DNA of 64,000 nucleotides from Aralia elata (taxonomy: Eukaryota; Streptophyta; Magnoliopsida; Apiales; Araliaceae): the NCBI GenBank assembly GCA_034770075.1, contig CM068386.1:46594896-46658895 (forward strand), written 5' to 3'. The notes below the pieces were generated by a model, which was given only the letters and a program-made list of their open reading frames with translations, was not told where the DNA came from and did not search any database. Shown one piece after another: positions 1 to 9,581 of the stretch; the stretch's first letter is position 1, and the number at the start of each line of letters is the position of its first letter. The translations under genes were made by a program, and so were the position numbers.

Positions 1-341
1 TCATTGAACAGGAGTTTCTATGGGCACTTCTTACGATTTTCGAAAAGGGAATAAAAAAAACTTTTAAACCTCACAGATTTTTAATGCCTTGAACTCCTGA
101 TATGAAATGAGTCCGATAAAGTAGAAATTCAATTTCGAAAATAATAAAACAAGCGGTAAGTGCGCAATAATGTGAACTCGGAGCCTAAAGCAAGATTTTC
201 TTATGCATAATATCTCGTTAGACAACCACTATGTCTATCTTTTTTCTCATAGAAAGTGCGTATATACTTCAAAACGGCGTTGCAGAATGATCTATAAAAA
301 CAATTGAGACGGTTTGATTCCTCAATCAATTAGTAGTACCT

Positions 342-433
342 CTAGAGTCCACTTCTTCCCCATACTACGAGTGAAAGGGAAAATGTAAAGACTACCATTA
401 AAGGCAGCCCAAGGCAAGACTTACTATATCCAT
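342..433 (-). pseudogene. petN: petN (cytochrome b6f subunit VIII), plastid-derived, frameshifted
   Basis: On the minus strand the start MDIVSLA is followed by VVFTFSLSLVVWGRSGL and a TAG stop, the single-helix PetN subunit of the plastid cytochrome b6f complex. The span is 92 nt where an intact gene would need 90. Two extra bases near codons 8-12 break the frame. The flanks (1-341 and 434-741) look like the plastid spacers around petN, but I cannot place their ends. Confidence 0.8.
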
Positions 434-742
434 GTGAATTATGTCCCCTATCTCTATGAAGGAATTATTCCATTATTGCTCATTAATAATAGTGGAATCA
501 ACGGTGCAGAGTCAAAAAGGGATTCTGACCGAACACTATTGATGAACCAATCCAATAAATCCACTTCTACTAAATTCCTATACGACTTCTAATCGGGAAA
601 GACTAAACACAAATCAACTATGCAATGACATCTCAAGGGAATGTTACTAATGGAACATGTAGGAATAATAAGGCCTATTCTTTTTGCCCCTTTTCTATAT
701 CTCTAGAAGTAAATTATCCATTCAATCTAATATTGAATGTGA
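434..742. other. Probable plastid spacer upstream of petN
   Basis: No gene is seen here. The sequence reads as the 5' flank of the minus-strand petN and stops abruptly at the ndhH junction near 742. Plastid origin is inferred from position and composition. Confidence 0.45.
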
Positions 743-1061
743 GAATTTAGAAATCCGACGTTTTGATAAAGTACGGGATCCAGAATGGAATGATTTTGAC
801 TATCGATTCATCAGTAAAAAACCTTCTCCGACTTTTGAATTATCAAAGCAAGAACTTTATGTGAGAGTCGAAGCCCCAAAGGGAGAATTGGGGATTTTTC
901 TGATAGGGGATAGGGGTGTTTTTCCTTGGAGATGGAAAATCCGACCCCCGGGTTTTATCAATTTGTAAATCCTTCCTCAGTTAGTTAAAAGAATGAAATT
1001 GGCTGATATTATGACGATACTAGGTAGCATAGATATCATTATGGGAGAAGTTGATCGTTAA
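743..1061 (+). pseudogene. ndhH: ndhH C-terminal fragment, plastid-derived
   Basis: The reading starting ENLEIRRFDKVRDPEWNDF and continuing to GFINL is the C-terminal part of the 49-kDa NdhH subunit of the plastid NDH complex. Residues before ENLEIRR do not belong to NdhH, so the fragment starts at a junction near 742. A TAA at 966-968 stands where CAA (Gln) is expected, a C-to-T change. The frame then continues to the natural TAA at 1059-1061, two bases before the ndhA start, as in real plastid ndhH-ndhA. Confidence 0.9.
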
Positions 1062-1062
1062 A

Positions 1063-1396
1063 ATGATAATAGATACAACAGAAGTACAAGCTATCAATTC
1101 TTTTTTAGATTGGAATCCTTAAAAGAGGTCTATGGGATCATATGGATGTTTGTCCCTATTTTTACTCCTGTATTAGGAATCACAATAGGTGTACTAGTAA
1201 TTGTTTGGTTAGAAAGAGAAATATCTGCAGGGATACAACAACGTATTGGACCTGAATACGCCGGGCCTTTGGGAATTCTTCAAGCTTTAGCAGATGGTAC
1301 AAAATTACTTTTCAAAGAGAATCTTCTTCCATCGAGAGGAGATACTCGTTTATTCAGTATCGGACCATCCGTAGCAGTTACATCAATTCTACTAAA
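1063..1396 (+). pseudogene. ndhA: ndhA exon 1 fragment, plastid-derived
   Basis: ATG at 1063 begins MIIDTTEVQAINS, the NdhA start. A short deletion near 1105 shifts the frame, which recovers as ESLKEVYGIIW and runs through the LEREISAGIQQRIGPEYAG region of this NDH membrane subunit. It stops at about 1394, where the sequence switches to ndhD. The exon 1 end, the intron and exon 2 are missing. Confidence 0.9.
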
Positions 1397-2105
1397 TGGA
1401 TCAATTTTTTTGCTTTCCATTGGAGATTAGGGATAGATGGACTTTCTATAGGACCCATTTTACTAACGGGATTCATCACCACTTTAGCTACTTTAGCGGC
1501 TCGGCCAGTTACTCGAGATTCTTGATTATTTCCATTTTCCCTGATCGTTAGCAATGTACAGCGGGCAAACTAGGATCATTTTGCTTCTCGGGACCTTTTT
1601 ACTTTTTTTTTATCATAGTGGAGTTTAGAAATTAATTCCGGTTTATCTACTTTTATCTCCATATGGGGGGGGGGAAAGAAAACCGCCTTTACTCGGCTAC
1701 AAAATTTATTTTTATTACACGGCGGCGGGAAGGTTCCATTTTTCTCTTAATGGGAGTTCTGGGTGTTGGTTTATATGAGTTCTAATGAACCAACATTAAA
1801 TTTTGAAACATCAGTTAATCAGTCAATATCCTAAGTTGTTTATGACCTTGGAAATAATATTCTATATTGGATTTTTTATTGCTTTTGCTTAGGATTGATA
1901 CGTGTCAAATCGCCGATTTATACCCCTAACATACATGGTTATTACTAGGATACATCACGCGAGAAGCACCATTGCAGAGTACTTGTATGCTGTCTTTGCC
2001 GGAATTTTACTAAAAATGGGAGCGTTATCGATTGAGATTCGGATTAATATTGGAATTATTTACCTCCACGCACATTCTAATTATTTTCTCCCGTGGTTGG
2101 TTGAT
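1396..2105 (+). pseudogene. ndhD: ndhD internal fragment, plastid-derived
   Basis: Directly after ndhA exon 1 come KWINFF and GIDGLSIGPILLTGF, the N-terminal part of NdhD, a membrane subunit of plastid NDH. Later pieces include MGVLGVGLY, a degraded HTWLPDTHGEA region and AGILLKMGA. Frame changes are frequent, most by single extra bases, for example around 2030-2100. Similarity fades after the SPWL segment near 2105. Confidence 0.85.
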
Positions 2106-2914
2106 ATTTTGTTGGAATTCTTTTTTCATCATTTTAAGGAAATTGGGTTAGTCGTCCAGTAACAAGTAAGATAAGAAGTAATGTAAATCGTATTCGATGT
2201 GAATGAAAGGAAGGAGACCAAAGAAGGAAAATAATTGTAAATCAAATCGTTTTGATGCATGCATTGTTGGTATTAGATCGAGAATTCCCAAAAAGGTTCT
2301 TTCTTGATCCTAACTACAAGGACGAGGGTTTCATAATACGTAAAGATAAAATGTAGAACGTAAAAAAGGAAAAAGAGAATAGAAATTTACTTGTCTTAAG
2401 AATCCTAGTTGGACCCAAAACTAGAAGATTTTATTTTTTTTATTAATATAAGCTTTTGCCATTTGCTCTAAAATATAGATAAATGGGATTCTCGATACAA
2501 TTAAAAAATAAAAAGTTTTTATTTCCACAATGTAATGATTCAAAAAGAGTTATAATTTTTGAGGTGAAAGTTACAACGCCCCAGTTCTTATTATTAGTTT
2601 TATAAGTTTACCCAAGAGTTTGCCTCAAAATGAATCCGTTGTTTGATTAGGAAATCCGCGGGATGGGTAGATGTCGCAGAATGGATTGAGATCAATATTC
2701 TTTTTTTATACGGCCTGATCACTTTTTCTTGTGTTAGTTGCCGTCTATAATGATAGATGAATCAAAAAACATTCAATTTTAACCTTATTCTTTCAATTGG
2801 TTATTTTTTTTGCTTATCTCCTTTCTTTGCAAAAAATGGGAAACTTAGGTAAAGTGCTTTTTTTTTATTAAAACATATGTATATAAAAGAACATTATTTC
2901 ATATTAGCACCTTT
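2106..2914. other. Non-coding, plastid-like, unassigned
   Basis: No gene is recognised. The AT-rich text with long T runs resembles plastid spacer. The part adjoining petL is probably petL upstream spacer. Another junction must lie here, because ndhD and petL are far apart in plastomes, but I cannot place it. Confidence 0.4.
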
Positions 2915-3010
2915 ATGCCTACTATAACTAGTTATTTTTTGGTTTTTCTACTAGCGGCATTCTTTTATACTATAACCTCAGCTCTATTTAATTGGTTCCT
3001 TCAGCAAGAT
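2915..3010 (+). pseudogene. petL: petL (cytochrome b6f subunit VI), plastid-derived
   Basis: ATG at 2915 starts MPTITSYF, followed after small insertions by FLLAA and TITSALF. This is the single-helix PetL subunit of the plastid b6f complex. The insertions break the frame and the C-terminus is not recognisable. petG follows about 200 bp downstream in the same orientation, as in plastid genomes. Confidence 0.75.
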
Positions 3011-3209
3011 ACGAACTTATTCTTGAAATTAATATTTGAAAAAAAATTTTTTGCCCCCACCCAAATTTCATAAAAAGAAAACCTTTCGGCGAGAATTCTG
3101 TGGAATATTAACCAATGTCTTAGTCAATTGAGATTCATTGGTAATATCGGGATTAATATTTAGGTTATAGATATTACCTCCTTTTTCCTCCGTTTCAAAC
3201 AAATTGAAA

Positions 3210-3336
3210 ATGATTGAAGTTTTTCTATTTGGAATCGTAGGTTAGGTCTTAATTCCTATTACTTTGGCTGGATTATTTTCGTAACTGCATAATTTACCGA
3301 CATATCAAGGCCGTTGGTGATCAGTTGGACCTTTGA
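3210..3336 (+). pseudogene. petG: petG (cytochrome b6f subunit V), plastid-derived
   Basis: ATG at 3210 gives MIEVFLFGIV, then a frameshift and in-frame TAG, then LIPITLAGLF in another frame, and finally GDQLDL with its TGA at 3334-3336. Intact PetG has 37 residues; this copy spans 127 nt with several indels. Its position just after petL supports one plastid fragment. Confidence 0.85.
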
Positions 3337-3419
3337 TTAATTAAATATCTCTTTTTTTGGGATTTTCGACCTTCCTACTTTCGTTAAATACAAAGGGAGG
3401 TCAAATTACAGAATTTGCT

Positions 3420-3977
3420 ATATCTCAAGTTACGTGAATGCTTATTTCACGGATCTAAGAACTGGGAGCGGCTACCATGAAGACAAAAGGATCTTCTTTC
3501 TAAAGAGGATTCGATTCGGAACTTATTATATGTCCAAGGTTTCAATATTGAAATAATTTCAGAGGTTTTTCCCTGACTTTGTCCGTGTGTGGTTTATAAT
3601 TGTGTCTGGTTTCTGGTTTCAGTTGTCAACAACACAATTCGAAATACCTCGACTTTTTTAGAATAGGTCCGAGTCAAATAGCAATGATTCGAAGCACTTC
3701 TTTTTACACTATTTCGGAAACCACAAGGGACTCAATCGTGATGGATATGTTAAAATACAGGATTTCCCCAATCCTAGCAGGGAAAAGGAGGGAAACTGGT
3801 ATCACTCAAATTTCTAGTGAGTAATCAGAATTCAATACTCGATCTCATAGATACATATAGAATTCCTGCGAAAGCCGTATTCGATGTAAAGTCGTATGTA
3901 CGGCTTGGAAAGGAGATCTTTTCATATCTTTTGAGATACCACCCTACAAATATGGAGGTAAAAAAGCCAAAAAGAAG
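3420..3977 (+). pseudogene. rps12: 3' part of rps12 intron 2 (group II) and tiny last exon
   Basis: At 3872-3905 sits a group II intron domain V hairpin: paired ends AAGCCGTA and TACGGCTT with the AGC triad near its 5' edge. It carries one extra base in the distal part. About 40 bp later (3944-3977) comes a short stretch reading YGVKKPK with a one-base insertion, the 26-bp last exon of plastid rps12. The link to rps7 downstream supports this. Where the intron match begins (near 3420) is uncertain. Confidence 0.65.
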
Positions 3978-4035
3978 TGATTATTTTAGCCCTTATAAAA
4001 AGAAAACGGATTCTTGAACCCCTGTTCTACGCTCT

Positions 4036-4325
4036 ATGGTCACGTCGAGTTGGTACTGGCCAGAAGAAAAAAACTGCAAAATCCGATCCAATTTATCGTT
4101 AATCTGATTAAAGTTAACATGTTGGTTAAACCGTAATTCTGGAAACACCGGGAAAAAAATCATTGGGCTTATCAATAATTATCTATCGAGCCGTGAAAAA
4201 GGAGATTCAACAAAAAAGACAGAAACAAATCCACTATCTGTTTTACCGTCAAGCAATACGTGGGGTAACTCCCGATATAAGCGAGTACAGATAAAAGCAA
4301 GACGCGTACGGTGGAATTCGACTCA
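4036..4325 (+). pseudogene. rps7: rps7 N-terminal half, plastid-derived, many insertions
   Basis: The sequence from ATG 4036 follows plastid rps7 (small ribosomal subunit protein S7). Pieces such as KSDPIY, KSL, IIYRAVKK, ETNPLSV and RQAIRGVTPDI appear in successive frames because a single base is inserted every 10-30 bp. Only about the first 80 codons are present. Near 4323 the sequence switches to minus-strand accD. Confidence 0.85.
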
Positions 4326-5032
4326 TAAGGCTCCATCCTGTCCGAATGAAATTCAATGGGATCCAGAGAAAACCATGTCTTCATCCATAGGATCCCAAGT
4401 TAACCCCCGGATTCGATCAAAAGTTTCGATTCTATCTGAACTACTCATTTTCTAAATTGATATCCACATTGTTGCACAAAGATTTCATTTTTGATTTAAA
4501 AAAATTTCTGTATAATTTAATTCCATAACAATTTTCACATTGAACCCACAGATGCCTGCTATTATTTGAGTTACATCCAGGATCATGTAGAACTTTTCTC
4601 ATTATAGTTAAATCACTGACCATCCGTGCTGGTTCTTATAACCCGGAACCCTCAATCTCACCACAAATGGAACTATTAAATGTAAAATACTGTTACTGTA
4701 ATTTGTCCACTACCACTTACAATGTCAGCTCCTCAAATAAAAGATTTTGAGACTGAAGATAATTGTCAATGGCACAAACTATTAATGTTAATATTCCAAA
4801 CTATATTGAAGTTATCATACAAGTAATGATCAGGGAGTGGGAGGATCGTCAATGTTAGATGCCCATTATTCAAGATTAAACTAGAATATTCCGGAGAAAC
4901 TATAAAAAAGAACTTTCTAGTTCACTCTGAAAAGAATGACCATTGTCAATCTCGAAAATATGATTTTCAATATCAAAATATATGGAATAACTGTTCCCAT
5001 TACTATCCCTAACTAAAAAAGTTTCATCTCTT
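4323..5032 (-). pseudogene. accD: accD fragment (plastid acetyl-CoA carboxylase beta subunit)
   Basis: Read on the minus strand from 5032, the sequence gives VRDSNGNSYSIYFDIENHIF, then a SELESS segment and a DIVSGSG segment. Next comes RHLWVQCENCYG, with the first CxxC of the AccD zinc finger, then FFKSKM and DEDMVSLDPIEFHS. These are the variable N-terminal region and zinc-finger start of plastid AccD. The frame is broken several times. The catalytic carboxyltransferase part is absent. Confidence 0.85.
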
Positions 5033-5063
5033 TTTATCATATGAAATAAATTGCTCCATCTTG

Positions 5064-5134
5064 GGCGGATAGCGGGAATCGAACCCGCGTCTTCTCCTTG
5101 GCAAAGAGAAATTTTACCATTTGACTATATCCGC
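5064..5134 (-). tRNA. trnG-GCC: trnG-GCC, plastid-derived tRNA-Gly copy
   Basis: On the minus strand 71 nt fold as a complete tRNA. The acceptor GCGGATA pairs with TATCCGC followed by discriminator C. The anticodon loop TTGCCAA has anticodon GCC, and the T-arm has loop TTCGATT. It matches the plastid, not the mitochondrial, Gly tRNA as I know them, with about one D-arm change. The body looks intact, but function in the nucleus is unlikely. Confidence 0.9.
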
Positions 5135-5159
5135 ATTTATTCGTTCTTGATACACAACA

Positions 5160-5700
5160 AGTGCATGAGCATATACAAGGATGATATAATGCGGGACAAC
5201 AGCATATCGGCCATCAGAAATGATCAAAAGGCCAAGGAGCCAACATAGCTGTCGATCATCACAAAGAGCGAAACAGACTGCCTCAACTCGATGAAATGAA
5301 GACGACCAAGAACAGGCAGAATACCAAACCAATGTTGAAGTCTAGGGATTACACTTCACGATGAGGCGTGATCCAATCAAATGTTGGCAAGCAATGACGA
5401 CTGTCGAATCGTATCATTTGACTGAACAGGGGTCATTTCTATCTAAACATATGTGTGCACATACATCTGTCCGTAACATATTTGCCAAGATCATGCATAA
5501 CATCTTTGCATGCATACATGTACGATCAAAATGAAAATCTTCAGGGAAAAGTACAAGCACGGCGCTTTCAACCTCACAAATGATCAGACCGTGATGGCTT
5601 TTGCGGTATGGTACGTGACGATATTAGTGGGAGATCCAAGACATGAAGTTGATCACACATCCCATTTGAAAAAAAAAAATCACTCAAATCCAAACAACTA
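5160..5700 (+). other. D' internal non-coding region
   Basis: No gene. The sequence is the reverse complement counterpart of about 27810-28310 in D, with scattered differences. Small reading frames here are chance. Confidence 0.7.
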
Positions 5701-6640
5701 ACACCCTGGGAAGGGCTGAGATCCAAACAACTAACACCTTGGGAAGGGCTGGTATCCAAACCACTAACACCTTGGGAAGGGCTGGTATCCAAACAACTAA
5801 CACCCTGGGAAGGGCTGAGATCCAAACAACTAACACCCTGGGAAGGGCTGGTATCCAAACAACTAACACCCTGGGAAGGGCTGAGATCCAAACAACTAAC
5901 ACCCTGGGAAGGGCTGAAATCCAAACAACTAACACCCTGGGAAGGGCTGGTATCCAAACCACTAACACCCTGGGAAGGGCTGGTATCCAAACAACTAACA
6001 CCCTGGGAAGGGCTGAGATCCAAACAACTAACACCCTGGGAAGGGCTGAGATCCAAACAACTAACACCCTGGGAAGGGCTGGTATCCAAACCACTAACAC
6101 CCTGGGAAGGGCTGAGATCCAAACCACTAACACCCTGGGAAGGGCTGAGATCCAAACCACTAACCCCTGGGAAGGGTTGGTATTCAAAAATCAACGATCC
6201 CTGGGAAGGGCTGGTATCCAAAAAGTCAACGATCCTTGGGAAGGGCTAGTATCCAAAAAATCAACGATCCCTAGGAAGGGCTGATATCCAAAAAATCAAC
6301 GATCCCTGGGAAGGTCTGGTATCCAAAAAGTCAACGATCCCTGGGAAGGGCTGGTATCCAAAAAATCAACGATCCCTGGGAAGGGCTGGTATCCAAAAAA
6401 TCAACGATCCCTGGGAAGGGCTGGTATCCAAAAAATCAACGAAACCCTGGGAAGGGCTGGTATCCAAACAATCAACGAATCCCTGGGAAGGGCTGGTATC
6501 CAAAAAAATCAACGACCCCTGGGAAGGGCTGGTATCCAAGCAATCAATGATCCCTGGGAAGGGCTGGTATCCAAACAATCAATGACCCTGGGAAGGGCTG
6601 GTATCCAAACAAGAAGTGAACCTGGGAAGGCATCCAAGCA
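5701..6640. repeat. 33-35 bp minisatellite (GGGAAGGGCTG units)
   Basis: About 14 tandem units of 33 bp (core CCTGGGAAGGGCTGAGATCC, spacer AAACAACTAACA) run to about 6170. About 13 units of roughly 35 bp with spacer AAAAAATCAACGAT follow, then more divergent units to about 6860. As 33 is a multiple of 3, long open frames exist on both strands (for example 5739-6284 plus, 5574-6221 minus); they are repeat artefacts. The reverse complement core (CAGCCCTTCCCAGGG) recurs in D at 27236-27760. Confidence 0.95.
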
Positions 6641-7019
6641 AACCACAACAAGGTGGTGAGCACCCTGGGAGGGCATCCAAGAAAACCCCAACAAGGTGGT
6701 AAGTGAACCTGGGAAGGCCTCCAAGCAAATCACAATAAGGTGGTGTGAGAACCTGGGAAGGCCTCCAAACGAACCACAACAAGGTGGTAAACAACCCCTA
6801 GGAGGGGCCGATGTCCAAAAACTGAGCAATCCCTGGGAGGGGCTGAGATCCAAGCAAACCCCGACAAATGATGACATCTGTAGAACAGTATCAAAAGACT
6901 ATACAGGGGTCATTTTTCATCAAAATTGCATTTTAAATATTATGTCACACGCATTGAATAGACGATAACTCTGTACGTGATCCATGCAGGTTAGGTGGCA
7001 AGGTCCTAGCATATCAGAG

Positions 7020-7350
7020 TCAAAAGAGATGGATGATCGGCGACGAAAACCGGCTCCGACAAGACAACCAACCGGCGACGATACCCGGGGGTTACAAGAT
7101 GGGTGACCGGCGACGATACCCGGCCCCGACGAGACGATCGACCGACGACGATACCCGGCGATCACGAGATTGGTGACCGGCGACGATACCTGGCCCCGAC
7201 GAGACAATCGACCGGCGACGATACCCGGCGATCACGAGATGGGTGACCGGCGACAAAAACCGGCCCCGACAAGACGATCGACTGGCGATGATAACCGGCG
7301 ATTACGAGATGGGTGACCGGTGACGAAACCCGGCCCCGACGAGGCGATCA
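7020..7350. repeat. 35-bp CG-rich minisatellite, short array
   Basis: About nine units with core GGCGACGATACCCGG and alternating spacers CCCCGACGAGACGATCGA and GATCACGAGATGGGTGA. It is the reverse complement of the long array in D (24988-27235), here with far fewer units. Confidence 0.95.
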
Positions 7351-7517
7351 TCCGCATTGACGCTTTCTTTGCGAATATCTTGAATGCCTTACATCTTACA
7401 TTGCATCATAAGTTATATGCGTTGCATCGCGTATGTATTGTCAATTTGTGCACTGTCATTCATGCATCGGGTGTCTATTCTTTATCCTGTTCATTTCACT
7501 TAACATTGCATAAACAG

Positions 7518-7533
7518 GATAAAGAGGGGCAGC
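7518..7533 (+). other. Polypurine tract of D'
   Basis: GATAAAGAGGGGCAGC directly precedes the LTR start TGTAGACAC. The same 16 bases precede the 3' LTR of D on the other strand (24455-24470). Confidence 0.85.
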
Positions 7534-9581
7534 TGTAGACACACAAATTTTGCGTTCCCTATACTAACCGTGACAGGAGGGCAAAATTGTCAATTGAACC
7601 GGCTTGCGGGAGCGAAGGAATGGGCCCAAGTGCGAATGCTCGGCACCACCGCGATGATTGGCGACCAAAGCTGAAGTGACAAGAGGGCCGTCCGAAACGA
7701 GCATTCCCGACTGAGGTGGCACGTCTCCCGGAAATTCCCGAACTGCCAAATACAAGCCTGTCTGCGAAAACCGACGTTACGGCACGGAAATCGAGGCGTG
7801 GCACGAAAATCGAGAAAGTCAAACCGTCCAGCCGCGGATTGATCTGCGGCCAAATAGTGCGCCTTTTGAAAACACGGAACTCAAAATCAGGTGAGTGGAA
7901 GGCAGGCGGCTGGCTTTGGCCAGCCTATTTCAGCTCAGTTTCGTTGCAGCATACAGAGAGTTGGAGAGTTCAGCAGTTTTGGGGAAGAAGAAGAATTTCT
8001 GCAGCAGCAAAAGCACGGAAATTGAGAGAAAATAGTGAGATTTTGCAACAAAATAGGAAGAAAAGAGAGAAAAAAGAGAGGATTTATATTCTTTTGATTT
8101 TGATTGTATCAAATACACTCTTTATCCTATTCAAATACACAAGTTCACATCCATTTGAGATCATTTGCAAGGTAAAAATTCCCTTTGTTATAGCAACTTA
8201 TATCATATTATTGGGTTGAATTAAATGTAATTTTCATATATCTTGTTGAACAATCATGGATTAGGGATTATTAGTGAGGGTTCCATCGGAACAAACTTCT
8301 TCCTAATAACCCGAGGATATCCAATTGGTGAAATTTCTAGCTTATTTAGAGTGATTTATTGGATGTAATTTATTTAGATTATCATCTTCGGATATCATGA
8401 TGTATTAGGCAAACCCGTGTTGGTTAGTTTTGTAGTATTCATTTTGTGGGCATGTAGTAATCTTGGGTGTGAGCCTAGGAACGCGACCCCGTGGTCCAAA
8501 TCCGATGATGGACGTTTTGATATATGTAGTAGATGCAAGGTGTTCGTTTTGTAACATGTAATCGTTTGGGCCTTAAAACGACGCTAAGGCGAGAATCGGA
8601 TTTAAGGCCCCGTAGTAATGAAATATGTGATTGTTGGCGTTCGGGGATATTTTGATGGCTTACATGCCCGTGAATAACCCCCTACGCGTTTTGATATTTA
8701 ATTAGATTTGTAACACCAAAAATAAGATTTCAAAGCCAAAACAATAAAGATTTTTATAAAATTAATCAAAGTGGGATATTAGCATCACGAGGATAAGAAT
8801 TGGAAATGCTAATGAATGTCGATTCCTATTAAACGAGAAGGCCAAAGAAAATCATTTTCAAACATCACCAAAAATGGCTTTTATGAATGAACGAAATGTT
8901 TTATTAAACCTTTGTGCATAGGGTTAAAGATATCCTAGAAGTTGCCCATCATTTTATGAAAGCAATGTATAGATTTCGATTCTTATTTTGACAAAGGTTT
9001 AAAAGATTCTTGTTTTGCCAAAACAACATTTAAAATCTCATAGCTTTTGCCAATTAAAATCAAATCTTTCTCATAAAGAAATAAAGCTTTCTCGAATAGG
9101 CCAAGGGACATTCTCAAGCATTCTCAAAATAAAACACGTCTCTTTCATAAAACACCAGGAATAATTCCTTTTTATACGAAACTCACCACAACATTCATTA
9201 GGCACACACGCACATATACACACACACATACATATTTCATGAATTAAAGGATAGGAAAGCATCAAGGTTGCGGTAACCGTGTTTCACGGAAGTCGGGGGG
9301 TGCCTAACACCTTCCCCTCACTTAAGCAAGCCCCCGAACTCTATGAATCTCGGTTGGCAGACCAATTAATTCGGAGTCACACATGAGCCAGCGATTTACA
9401 AAAAACGAAAACTCGGATGAGTTGGTACATCCATTTCAAAAATACCAACTGGCGACTCTGGTTAATTGGCTCATCATAAAAACAATCTTTCAAAACCCCG
9501 TCGACATCAATGCTGACCTTTTCCAAAAAATCATTCAATCAAAAGGCTAAAATCGAAAAGGGCGAAAACCCGGCGTCGACA
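7534..9581 (+). repeat. 3' LTR of D'
   Basis: 2048 bp from TGTAGACAC to GGCGTCGACA. It corresponds over its length to both LTRs of D, with many substitutions and small indels. The TATA-like site of the D LTR (CCTATTTAAGC) reads CCTATTTCAGC here. One copy of the D palindrome remains near 7832-7853. Frames such as 7716-8219 lie inside the LTR and are not genes. Confidence 0.9.

Larger units (their letters stand above)
1..5159. other. Composite nuclear insert of plastid DNA (NUPT)
   Basis: Decayed plastid fragments lie side by side in an order no chloroplast genome has: petN (minus), ndhH-ndhA then ndhD (plus), petL-petG (plus), rps12 end and rps7 (plus), accD and trnG-GCC (minus). These loci come from the large single copy, small single copy and inverted repeat. 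Every gene is broken, so this is not a functional plastid segment. The right end joins retroelement D' near 5160. The left end lies outside the window. By eye the indels are mostly single-base insertions, so an assembly artefact is an alternative to an old nuclear insert. Confidence 0.85.
5160..9581 (+). mobile_element. D': 5'-truncated Tat/Ogre-like LTR retrotransposon
   Basis: This is the 3' part of an element of the same family as D, in opposite orientation. It holds internal 3' region, two minisatellites, a polypurine tract (7518-7533) and a complete 3' LTR (7534-9581). Homology to D starts at about 5160 (D counterpart near 28310 on the other strand). The rest of the internal region and the 5' LTR are missing, replaced by plastid DNA. 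The LTR end lies inside the Copia RNase H region. No protein domain is left. Divergence from D suggests an older insertion. Confidence 0.85.

Noticed and set aside
5064..5134. Functional nuclear tRNA-Gly gene
   Set aside because: The fold is intact, but it is a plastid-type tRNA inside a decayed plastid insert without evidence of a nuclear promoter.
5574..6284. Open frames of 167-215 codons in the 5.7-6.3 kb region
   Set aside because: They are reading frames of a 33-bp tandem repeat (multiple of three) and exist on both strands; the peptides are simple repeats.
7716..8219. 167-codon frame, and relatives at 23892-24398 and 33541-34047
   Set aside because: They lie inside LTRs of D' and D, on opposite strands in different copies, with no domain. 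The longer frame 33815-34564 only fuses LTR sequence with C integrase.
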